Below, in pieces: positions 1 to 7,079 of a stretch of 21,672 nt of DNA (position 1 is its first letter; each line of letters begins with the position of its first letter). Below the pieces are notes generated by a model. It saw only the letters and a program-made list of their open reading frames with translations. It did no database searches and had not been told where the DNA came from. The stretch comes from a virus. The DNA lies in IMG/VR virus record IMGVR_UViG_3300030202_000428, positions 1 through 21,672 of that record; one strand, 5' to 3'. The position numbers and the translations under genes were made by a program.

Positions 1-2
1 TA

Positions 3-353
3 TACAAACCAGTACATCAGAAGCATCCATGTACACTGTGGGCAATGGAGACACGTGCTAACTATTCCTTTGCTTGGCTGACCTACCAGAGTATGTTGAG
101 TGAATATACCCACAGGTATGGTAAGTATCATGGTGCAAGTAAACACGCTTTTGCTTTGTTCAAAGGTACAAAGTACATACCTGAAGGTAGTATGACACCA
201 CACCCTCAGTGTTTCAGTGGGCATGATGACTGCAAGACAGATGAGAAGTATCCAGTACAAGCCTATCGTGCGTTCTATAAGCGTGACAAGATGGGCTTTG
301 CGAGATGGAACAAGAACAGAGCTATGCCAGAGTGGTTGAAAGCTGTTGCATAG
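3..353 (+). CDS. Conserved phage protein of unknown function, 5' partial
   Basis: The frame is open to the left edge, so this is the C-terminal part of a gene. An internal ATG exists at position 45, but the codons before it read YKPVHQKHPCTLWAMETR, which is continuous with what follows and looks like real coding sequence, so position 45 is probably not the start. The visible pattern is HPCxxWA, then EYTHRYGKYH, then IPEG and a C-terminal YRAFYKRDKMGFARWNK with a final PEW. I recall similar small proteins in many marine and T4-like phages, always without a known role, and I cannot name a family. The tryptophan and tyrosine-rich pattern suggests a compact cytoplasmic domain. It ends 112 bases before the DUF932 gene, with a regulatory-looking spacer between. 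Confidence 0.7.
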   Translation, partial: YKPVHQKHPCTLWAMETRANYSFAWLTYQSMLSEYTHRYGKYHGASKHAFALFKGTKYIPEGSMTPHPQCFSGHDDCKTDEKYPVQAYRAFYKRDKMGFARWNKNRAMPEWLKAVA

Positions 354-366
354 TAACAACACACTT

Positions 367-380
367 TCCCTATATAGGGA
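367..380. promoter_or_regulatory. 14-bp perfect palindrome, operator-like
   Basis: The sequence tccctatataggga is a perfect 14-base palindrome in the only sizeable spacer of the left arm. Its right half, tataggga, occurs again in direct orientation at 400-407, inside the candidate promoter. The spacing is 27 bases start to start, nearly three helical turns minus a few bases. With no loop and no T-run it does not look like a terminator. A site for a dimeric repressor or activator is the simplest reading, but no regulator gene is visible in the window. Confidence 0.4.
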
Positions 381-396
381 GAATGAAATATAATGC

Positions 397-425
397 TTGT
401 ATAGGGAATAATCTTTATATATAGT
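397..425 (+). promoter_or_regulatory. Candidate sigma70-type promoter for the replication operon
   Basis: A TTGTAT hexamer at 397-402 and a TATAGT hexamer at 420-425 are 17 bases apart. The -10 box matches the consensus at 5 of 6 positions, the -35 box at only 3 of 6. The surroundings are very A+T rich, which raises the chance of a false match. A second TATAAT at 389-394 has no recognisable -35 partner. Position supports a promoter here: it is the first spacer ahead of a long run of overlapping same-strand genes, and a strong ribosome site (aaaggag, 451-457) follows it. Confidence 0.35.
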
Positions 426-465
426 ACAACTAAGGCACAGTTGCCATAACAAAGGAGAATATATA

Positions 466-1308
466 ATGCCATTTGATTTAACAAAAGAACTAGATGTACC
501 ATATGACTTAGACTTTGATGTAGAGTTTGAACCTACCAGAGTTGCAGATAAGAAGTATGTCATCAACACGCAGACAGGTGAGCCTATTGCAATCATAGGT
601 GAAGGAGCTACAGCTAGAAGTCATGGTGATTTCTATCGTAGTGTATGGGATGTAATGTCCAATGACCTACCTGCATCTGACCTAGAGGATGCGAGTGTAA
701 ACTTTAAGTCAGCACGTAACAATGGATGGACTATGCTTGATGTCACACTACCGAAGATCAAGACAACTATTCGTACAAAGAAACATGATACCGAAATATC
801 ACAGAGACTGATAGCTGTGCATGGTATAGATGGTACAGCCTCACCTGCTACATGGTTTGGTGCTATAGATTTCTTCTGCACGAATGGTATGATAACTGGT
901 GATTATGACAAGGTGCGTAAGAAGAATACATCAGGCTTCACACTGTCAGGCTTTCAGCATGAGTTGTCCAAAGCTAAGACAGACTTTGATACTCAAGGTA
1001 AGAAGCTACAGCTATGGGCTGACACTGACCTGACATACGTAAGTGTACCAACATTGTTGGATGAGATTATTAAGTCAGAACGTAAGTCTAAGAAGATGTA
1101 TGAGTTGTATATGCAAGAGGCAGGTGTGCGAGGTCACAATAAGTTTGCATTGTACAGTGCGTTCACTAACTATGCGTCCTATGCTGACGAGCGTAATGGT
1201 TTCAGCCTACGTAATACAGGTAATGATACACAGGCTGTGAGTATGTTTGCACGTGAGCAAGAAGTATCCAAGTGGATCAGTACACCACAGTTTCTTGAGG
1301 TAGCATGA
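466..1308 (+). CDS. DUF932-family phage/plasmid-like protein
   Basis: This is a 280-aa protein of the DUF932 type, a family found in phages and plasmids whose biochemical role is not established. The recognised features are an N-terminal GEGATARSHGDFYRSVW segment (about residues 46-62) and a central block with DFFCTNGMITGDYDKVRKK followed by NTSGF, the place where family members carry a CxNGM-type motif. No membrane segment or signal peptide is visible, so it should be cytoplasmic. The start is well supported by aaaggag eight bases upstream of the ATG. Its stop codon overlaps the integrase start (ATGA), so the two are translationally coupled. As the first gene after the spacer it should be expressed early. 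The family call is from motif memory. Confidence 0.7.
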   Translation: MPFDLTKELDVPYDLDFDVEFEPTRVADKKYVINTQTGEPIAIIGEGATARSHGDFYRSVWDVMSNDLPASDLEDASVNFKSARNNGWTMLDVTLPKIKTTIRTKKHDTEISQRLIAVHGIDGTASPATWFGAIDFFCTNGMITGDYDKVRKKNTSGFTLSGFQHELSKAKTDFDTQGKKLQLWADTDLTYVSVPTLLDEIIKSERKSKKMYELYMQEAGVRGHNKFALYSAFTNYASYADERNGFSLRNTGNDTQAVSMFAREQEVSKWISTPQFLEVA

Positions 1309-2390
1309 TTAAACTACCAAGGTATGTACAAAAAAGAGAGAGTGGGGAGTATCGTTACAACCCACCTCAAAACCTTGTTGATGCAGGTGTAGTGACCAGA
1401 AAAACTTTTGGCACTGACTTGCAAGAGGTGCGTAAACTTGTACGTGAGGACAACAAGGCAATAGATGAGTGGCGTGACACACAGTCGCAGGTATTTGTGA
1501 TTACAGAAAAGAGTACAGTAAAAGATTTGATTGAGTTATACTATATGTCTAATGATTTCAATATGTTACGTGATACAACTAAAGTGGATTACAAATACTT
1601 CCTAAGTATAGTGTGTGACAAAATTGGCACAGTTAAATATAAAAATGTAACAACAAAGGTTGCCAAGGGTGTATATGAAGAGTGGGTTTTGCGTGGTGTG
1701 AGCCTTGCAAATCACACAGCTACCTGTGCGTCACGTGTATTTAATTATGCGATTGAGATGGAACACGCCATATTAAATCCATTCTCTAATATAAAACGTA
1801 AGGCAGTAAAAAGGAGAAAAGTTGTATGGACAGAGGATAATGTACGTAAATTTCTTGATGTTGCATACTCTAAGTTTCAGTATCGTAATGTCGGTCTGAT
1901 TATACAAATGGCATACGAATGGTGTCAAAGATTAGGTGACATGAGGACACTAGAATGGGATAATATACACTGGGAAGATAAACAGTTACACCTTGAACAA
2001 AGTAAGCGTAGAGCAGAGGTATTTTTACCCATTTCAGAGGATTTATTGGGCATGTTAGAAGATCAACACCAAGACTTCGGCTTTCAAAGGTACGTAGCAC
2101 CTCATCCTAGCCCCATACAGGGTGTGTTTAGACCCTATCCCTTAGAGCGACTATCTAAAAATGGAAGGGCTATCATGCGTGAGGCCATGTTACCTGAGAC
2201 ACTACGATTAATGGACTTGAGAAGAACAGGAGTGACACAAATGGTGGATGCAGGAGTACCATTGCCACAAGTAATGGCAGTGACAGGACATACACATGTG
2301 TCTTCTGTGCAACCATATATGAAACATACATATCTAAGTGCAAATAATGCCTTGACACAGAGAACAGATAGTTTAAAATCTACGAAGTAG
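1305..2390 (+). CDS. int: Tyrosine recombinase / phage integrase
   Basis: The 361-aa protein has an N-terminal arm-binding and core-binding half (to about residue 170) and a C-terminal catalytic domain. Catalytic residues can be placed as R209 (CQRLGDM), K234 (QSKRR), R306 (MDLRRTG), H329 (TGHTH) and nucleophile Y338 (VQPYMKH), with the usual nine-residue step from H329 to Y338. The first position of the HxxR box is methionine (M303) rather than histidine; this position varies between families, so I expect activity. It would catalyse site-specific insertion and excision at an att site. It overlaps the DUF932 gene by 4 bases and is followed by the primase gene, so it is embedded in the replication operon. 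No excisionase, repressor or att core was recognised nearby. Confidence 0.93.
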   Translation: MIKLPRYVQKRESGEYRYNPPQNLVDAGVVTRKTFGTDLQEVRKLVREDNKAIDEWRDTQSQVFVITEKSTVKDLIELYYMSNDFNMLRDTTKVDYKYFLSIVCDKIGTVKYKNVTTKVAKGVYEEWVLRGVSLANHTATCASRVFNYAIEMEHAILNPFSNIKRKAVKRRKVVWTEDNVRKFLDVAYSKFQYRNVGLIIQMAYEWCQRLGDMRTLEWDNIHWEDKQLHLEQSKRRAEVFLPISEDLLGMLEDQHQDFGFQRYVAPHPSPIQGVFRPYPLERLSKNGRAIMREAMLPETLRLMDLRRTGVTQMVDAGVPLPQVMAVTGHTHVSSVQPYMKHTYLSANNALTQRTDSLKSTK

Positions 2391-2411
2391 TAACAAAGAA
2401 AGTGATACACT

Positions 2412-3176
2412 ATGAATGTAAATAATTATATAAATGATTTATCACTTACAGTGGGAGAAAGTGTAAGAGTTAAATGTCCTTCTTGTAATAGGAGAGAGTT
2501 CTCAGTTACAAATGACATGGGTACTGTATTGTATAGGTGTTATAGGAATAGCTGTAACTTACACAAAGGTGGAAGAATAAAGGTACAACTAAGTAAGAAT
2601 GATATACGTGAATACTTTAGTCGTACAACTAGAGAAGTAAAAGAAATACAATTTAGTAAGCCCGAATGGTTAGTAAAAGATAATGTATCTATAGAACCAT
2701 TCTGTACTGAGTGGGATTTAGATCCCGATGAGTTGGGTTTGTTGTATGATGTAAAGGAGAATCGTGTCGTATTTCCTGTGGTTAAATCAGGTGTGATGGT
2801 TGATGCTAGTGGCAGAAGTATCACACGTAGACTACCAAAATGGAAACGATATGGTAAAAGCGACTTGCCTTATAGTCATGGTAATGGTAAAGTCGCTGTA
2901 GTTGTTGAGGACTGTATAAGTGCTGCATTTGTAGGTGGTGGTGTATATGTCGGGGTCGCTGTGTTGGGTACATCACTATCCGAAGGACACAAGAGGTTCT
3001 TATCACAGTTCTCAACAGCAATTATAGCTCTTGACCCTGACGCACTACCAAAGACGCTACAATTTACAAAAGAATTACGAGGCTATGTAGATAATGTACG
3101 GGCCTTACGACTAACTGACGATCTAAAATATAGAAACTCTAACGACATTGAAAAACTAACAGCATTAGGAGTATAA
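2412..3176 (+). CDS. DNA primase (zinc-binding + TOPRIM), T7 gp4 primase-half-like
   Basis: At 254 aa this is close in size to the primase half of T7 gp4. The N-terminus holds a four-cysteine zinc site, C22/C25 (CPSC) and C43/C48 (CYRNSC), which in this family reads the template trinucleotide. A TOPRIM core follows, with E166 in VVVEDCIS and the DxD pair D208/D210 in IIALDPDA, the metal-binding residues for RNA primer synthesis. The C-terminus keeps a KYRNSNDI segment resembling the family's K-D-x-N-D end. The helicase half is a separate gene starting two bases after this stop, so the gp4 function appears split into two polypeptides. The ribosome site is weak (aaagaaag), suggesting partial dependence on upstream translation. 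Confidence 0.88.
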   Translation: MNVNNYINDLSLTVGESVRVKCPSCNRREFSVTNDMGTVLYRCYRNSCNLHKGGRIKVQLSKNDIREYFSRTTREVKEIQFSKPEWLVKDNVSIEPFCTEWDLDPDELGLLYDVKENRVVFPVVKSGVMVDASGRSITRRLPKWKRYGKSDLPYSHGNGKVAVVVEDCISAAFVGGGVYVGVAVLGTSLSEGHKRFLSQFSTAIIALDPDALPKTLQFTKELRGYVDNVRALRLTDDLKYRNSNDIEKLTALGV

Positions 3177-3177
3177 A

Positions 3178-4401
3178 ATGGAACTATCTTTAATACGTAG
3201 CCTCATGGACAGAGGCTTTTATGATGATCATCGTGGCGCACGTTGCCCAGATCGTTTGTTCAGTAAAGATGTACGCAAAATTAAACATACCATAGATGCA
3301 GCTATGGAGAGATACGAGCGAACTGTAACACCTGCTGAAGTTGAGGCATTGTTTATGTCAAATAATGCACAGTTAACAACAGCACAAAAGAATGCTTACA
3401 GTTCGTTGTTTAACCAAGTCAAGAAAGAATCACCTATGGGTGGCGATGTGGCACAGGAAGTGTTGTCTAAACTGTTTCAACAAGTAGTTGGAGAAGACAT
3501 AGCCAACATTGGTTTTGAAATGGTCAATGGTAGTATGTATAATCTTGAGCCAATCCGAAATATACTTGAACAGTATGGTGATGACTTTACGCCTGACCTA
3601 AACATTGAGTGGGATGACATGGATATTGAAACATTACTTGCCAAGAATGATCTGGAAGCACAATGGACATTCAACATACCAACACTTACACGTAAGATAG
3701 AAGGTGTGAATGAAGGACACTTGATTGAGATAGGTGCGAGACCTAATACAGGTAAGACATCTTTCCATGCGAGTTTGGTGGCAGGGCCAAATGGTTTTGC
3801 ACAGCAAGGAGCCAAGTGTATTGTGTTGTGTAACGAAGAAGGTACACATCGTGTTGGTGCTAGATATCTCACAGCAGCTACAGGTATGACAATGCAGGAA
3901 GTCAAGAATAATCCAAGTAAGGCCAGAGATACATATCAACACATTAGTGATAACATAAAAGTAAAAGATGCAACAGGACGAGACATGGCATGGGTAGAAA
4001 GTTTATGTAAGTCATACAAACCTGATGTAGTTATATTAGACATGGGTGATAAGTTTGCTAGAACACAGGGCTTTGCCAGAGCAGATGAAGCACTCAAGGC
4101 AAATGCAATACATGCGCGACAGATAGCCAAGCAACATAGTTGTGCTATCTTTTATATGTCACAGCTATCTGCTGATGCAGAGAACAAGGTTGTATTGAAT
4201 CAGGCTATGATGGAAGGATCACGTACAGGTAAAGCTGCTGAAGCTGACCTAATGATACTCATAGCAAAGAATCCACCTGTAGAAGGTCAGGAAGAAGAGG
4301 ATACACAGCGTCACTTAAACGTAGTAAAGAATAAACTATCAGGGTGGCATGGTATAGTTCATTGTGAACTGAACTACAGGACAGCAAGGTACGAAGTATG
4401 A
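3178..4401 (+). CDS. Replicative DNA helicase, DnaB-like
   Basis: This 407-aa protein has an N-terminal helical region (about 1-110) resembling the DnaB N domain, a linker, and a RecA-type motor. Walker A is GARPNTGKTS at 186-195, the NEE at 219-221 carries the candidate catalytic glutamate, and Walker B is VVILDMGDK with D288. Later segments MSQLS, EGSRTGKAAEADLMI and KNKLSGWHG match the DnaB sensor and arginine-finger end. It would form a hexamer that unwinds duplex DNA 5' to 3' ahead of PolA and recruit the separately encoded primase. An aggag at 3167-3171 lies six bases before the ATG. The stop overlaps the next start by four bases (ATGA). Confidence 0.92.
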   Translation: MELSLIRSLMDRGFYDDHRGARCPDRLFSKDVRKIKHTIDAAMERYERTVTPAEVEALFMSNNAQLTTAQKNAYSSLFNQVKKESPMGGDVAQEVLSKLFQQVVGEDIANIGFEMVNGSMYNLEPIRNILEQYGDDFTPDLNIEWDDMDIETLLAKNDLEAQWTFNIPTLTRKIEGVNEGHLIEIGARPNTGKTSFHASLVAGPNGFAQQGAKCIVLCNEEGTHRVGARYLTAATGMTMQEVKNNPSKARDTYQHISDNIKVKDATGRDMAWVESLCKSYKPDVVILDMGDKFARTQGFARADEALKANAIHARQIAKQHSCAIFYMSQLSADAENKVVLNQAMMEGSRTGKAAEADLMILIAKNPPVEGQEEEDTQRHLNVVKNKLSGWHGIVHCELNYRTARYEV

Positions 4402-4865
4402 GTCAGGGTGAGTTGTTTGACTTAGAAATTGTCCAAGAGATTAATGAGGATGGTTATGTATGTATAAAATGTGACATAAGACAGCCACTCAGTAACTTTC
4501 AACAAATGAGTTATAAGAATACAGAAAATGCAGAAGTAAAGAGAACATGTAAATCATGTAGTTCTGGGCATAGGCGAGTAATTGCTGACCTAAGAAAGAA
4601 AAATATATATCCACAGGATAAAGACTATGCATGTCCTATTTGTACAAGAAAGATAGATGAGGTTAATAAATACAATCAAAAACTTTTAGGTACATGGGTA
4701 TTAGATCATTGTCACGATACAGATACATTTCGTGGATACATATGTAAGCACTGCAACGATGGTTTAGGTGGATTTAGAGATGACTTGACAACCATAAAGA
4801 ATGCTGTTAAGTATATGGAAAGACATGAGGAGAAGTTAAATGATGTTAAAATCACCAATGATTAA
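4398..4865 (+). CDS. Endonuclease VII-like His-Me nuclease
   Basis: The 155-aa protein matches the recombination endonuclease VII family (T4 gp49-like). Its core is a zinc site, C79/C82 (CPIC) and C116/C119 (CKHC), enclosing VLDHCH with D103 and H104 as the metal and general-base residues, followed by CNDGLGGFRDD. A second cysteine quartet near the N-terminus (C22/C25 and C51/C54) suggests an extra zinc ribbon. Family members resolve Holliday junctions and other branched DNA. Because it sits between helicase and polymerase genes, where free-standing HNH nucleases often land, and a T7-type resolvase is also encoded, it could instead be a homing or nicking enzyme. It overlaps the helicase gene by four bases and the next small gene by 26. 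Confidence 0.85.
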   Translation: MSQGELFDLEIVQEINEDGYVCIKCDIRQPLSNFQQMSYKNTENAEVKRTCKSCSSGHRRVIADLRKKNIYPQDKDYACPICTRKIDEVNKYNQKLLGTWVLDHCHDTDTFRGYICKHCNDGLGGFRDDLTTIKNAVKYMERHEEKLNDVKITND

Positions 4866-4995
4866 GTACTACGTTGAGTATGAGATCAATGCCGAACACG
4901 ATAAAGAAAGTATAACTCTCTTTGCACATGGTCCACAAATGGTAAGAGACATACTAGATAGCTACATAGTAGTAAAGATAAAGGAAATGAAATGA
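4840..4995 (+). CDS. Small protein of unknown function (51 aa)
   Basis: A 51-codon frame starts at tandem ATGs (4840 and 4843) inside the end of the endonuclease VII gene and stops in an ATGA overlap with the polymerase start. An aggag at 4828-4832 gives a seven-base spacer to the first ATG. The product (MMLKSPMIKYYVEYEI at the start) is mixed charge with a predicted beta-then-helix pattern and no membrane segment. I do not recognise it. It fills what would otherwise be a 126-base gap in an operon with almost no gaps, and the coupled stop/start supports real translation. It may help couple expression of the polymerase, or be a small replication accessory protein; neither can be shown from sequence. 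Confidence 0.65.
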   Translation: MMLKSPMIKYYVEYEINAEHDKESITLFAHGPQMVRDILDSYIVVKIKEMK

Positions 4996-7040
4996 AAGTT
5001 GTAACAGTTTTAGATGTAGAAAATACTACTATTAAACGTAACAATAAACTTATGCTTGATCCTTTTGAAGCAGAAAACTCATTAACTATGGTAGGCATGT
5101 TAAATCACTCTGGAGAAAAGATTATTACGTTTGATCACAGTGAGCAACAACCTACCACTGAGGGTGGAAGTATTGTCCAGAACATTCTGGATGATACCCA
5201 CCTTTTGGTGATGCAGAATGCAATACACGACTTAACATGGTTATGGGAATCAGGTTTTAACTACACTGGAGACATATTTGATACCATGTTAGGTGCATAC
5301 ATCATACAAAGAGGACAAAAAGAACCTCTGAGTCTTGAATATCTAGCTGAAAGATATAAGTGTGATACACAGAAGATGGGTACACTAAAAGATTACTTTA
5401 ATAAGGGATATACAACTAGAGATATACCTCACGCAGATTTATCACAGTATTTATCAGCAGATTTACATGCAACTATGGAATTATATAAGAAGTTAGACGA
5501 CAAACTAACCCAAGAAGATAAAGGATTAGAATCTACTGTTAAATTAACTAATCAGATATGTGTACAGCTTGCACGTATATACCAGAGAGGTTTCAATGTT
5601 AATACGGATGCATTAGAAGAGGTACGTAAGGAGTTTGAGCAGGAAAAACAGGAGTTATTGATAAAATTACAGTCTCAAGTGCATGAATTGATGGGAGATA
5701 GACCAATTAATCTAAATAGTCCTGAACAATTATCGTGGATTATATATAGTAGAAAGCCACACGACAAACCTATGTGGGCTAACTCGTTTGAGCCTAGATT
5801 TACTGACTCAGAGTTTAAATCAGTTATAAAAAGCAAATCATCTGTGTTATATAAACAGAAAGCAAGACAGTGTACTGTTTGTAAGGGTACAGGTAAGGTT
5901 CGTAGAACTAAAAAGAATGGTAAGCCTTTTGTTAATACTAGTAAGTGTCTAGAGTGTAAGGCTGAAGGTTATTTATTTACAGACACTAAGGAGATAGCAG
6001 GTTTAAAGTTTATGGCTCCTAACCCTGATTGGGTCAGCGCACATGGATTTAGCACAAGTAAAGATAATCTTATAAAGCTAGAGACAAATGCCAGAGAACG
6101 TAACTTTCAAGATGCTGTGATATTTTTGCAACGTGTTAGAAGATTATCAGCACTAGATACATATTTATCTAGCTTTGTTGAAGGAATATCTACACACATT
6201 AAATCAGATGGTATGTTACATGTTCAATTACTACAGCATAGAACAGGTACAGGTAGGCTATCAGGTGCTAACCCTAACATGCAAAACATGCCTAGAGGTG
6301 GTACATTTCCAGTAAAGAAAGTATTCGTATCACGATGGGAAGGTGGACAGATCATGGAAGCTGACTTTGCACAGCTAGAGTTTCGTGTAGCTGCGTTCCT
6401 TAGTCAAGATAAGGTAGCCATAGAAGAAGTATCAACAGGCTTTGATGTGCATAGTTATACAGCTAAAGTTATCAGTGATGCAGGTCAGCCCATATCTAGA
6501 CAAGATGCAAAGGCCCATACGTTTGCTCCCTTGTATGGCGCGAGTGGGTTTGGTCGGACAGAAGCCGAAGCTGCGTACTATAAACAGTTTACAACTAAAT
6601 ATAAAGGTATATCTGAATGGCATAAAAGATTAGCAACTGAGATATTAAATACAGGTAGAATTAAAACACCATCTGGACGAGAGTTTACATGGCCTGATGT
6701 ACAGCGTAGGCGTAATGGGAGTGTGACATTTTTCACACAGATAAAGAATTATCCTGTTCAATCCTTTGCAACTGCTGACATCGTACCTATATCTCTGATA
6801 TACATAGATAAGCTACTAGAAAAGAACTCTATGCAAAGTTGTGTAGTAAATACAGTGCATGATAGTATTGTTATTGATGTACATCCAAATGAGACAGATA
6901 AGGTAATAAGAATAGTAAAGGCAACGAACGATAATTTAATTAATATAATAAATAGTAAATGGAATATAGATTTTAATGTACCATTACTACTAGAAGCAAA
7001 AATAGGTGATAATTGGCTTGACACAAAAGATGTGGCATGA
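4992..7040 (+). CDS. polA: DNA polymerase, family A, with DnaJ-like zinc finger
   Basis: This 682-aa polymerase has a 3'-5' exonuclease domain with D8/E10 (LDVENT), D80 (NAIHD) and Y153/D157 (YLSAD), so proofreading residues are intact. Between exonuclease and polymerase lies a zinc-finger insertion, C294/C297 (CTVCKGTG) and C319/C322 (CLECKAEG), of the DnaJ central-domain type. Polymerase motifs follow: TGTGRLSGANPNMQN (about 418-432), motif A with D458 (EADFAQLEFR), motif B with R503, K507, F511 and Y515, and motif C as VHDS (H623, D624). F511 aligns with E. coli Pol I residue 762. Motif C has serine where Pol I has glutamate. The zinc-finger insertion is, to my knowledge, the hallmark of HMO-2011-type phages. 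The start has aagga six bases upstream and overlaps the previous stop. Confidence 0.96.
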   Translation: MKVVTVLDVENTTIKRNNKLMLDPFEAENSLTMVGMLNHSGEKIITFDHSEQQPTTEGGSIVQNILDDTHLLVMQNAIHDLTWLWESGFNYTGDIFDTMLGAYIIQRGQKEPLSLEYLAERYKCDTQKMGTLKDYFNKGYTTRDIPHADLSQYLSADLHATMELYKKLDDKLTQEDKGLESTVKLTNQICVQLARIYQRGFNVNTDALEEVRKEFEQEKQELLIKLQSQVHELMGDRPINLNSPEQLSWIIYSRKPHDKPMWANSFEPRFTDSEFKSVIKSKSSVLYKQKARQCTVCKGTGKVRRTKKNGKPFVNTSKCLECKAEGYLFTDTKEIAGLKFMAPNPDWVSAHGFSTSKDNLIKLETNARERNFQDAVIFLQRVRRLSALDTYLSSFVEGISTHIKSDGMLHVQLLQHRTGTGRLSGANPNMQNMPRGGTFPVKKVFVSRWEGGQIMEADFAQLEFRVAAFLSQDKVAIEEVSTGFDVHSYTAKVISDAGQPISRQDAKAHTFAPLYGASGFGRTEAEAAYYKQFTTKYKGISEWHKRLATEILNTGRIKTPSGREFTWPDVQRRRNGSVTFFTQIKNYPVQSFATADIVPISLIYIDKLLEKNSMQSCVVNTVHDSIVIDVHPNETDKVIRIVKATNDNLINIINSKWNIDFNVPLLLEAKIGDNWLDTKDVA

Positions 7041-7079
7041 TATAACTAGAAACCTTACAGTATACAAAAGGAGAAATAA

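Noticed and set aside
367-380. Intrinsic terminator for the first gene
   Set aside because: The palindrome is A+T rich in its centre, has no loop and no following T-run, so an operator-like site fits better.
354-465. tRNA gene, tRNA fragment or attP core near the integrase
   Set aside because: I looked for cloverleaf-like arms and a T-loop GTTCRANNC element and saw none. Without a host sequence an att core cannot be identified.
3477-3905. 142-codon open frame on the - strand inside the helicase gene
   Set aside because: It lies opposite a clearly functional gene with Walker motifs, has no ribosome site and its product is low-complexity in cysteine, serine and proline, typical of an antisense shadow.
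5868-5967. Separate DnaJ-like chaperone fragment
   Set aside because: The CxxCxGxG elements are in frame inside the polymerase with intact domains on both sides, so this is an insertion domain and not a gene.
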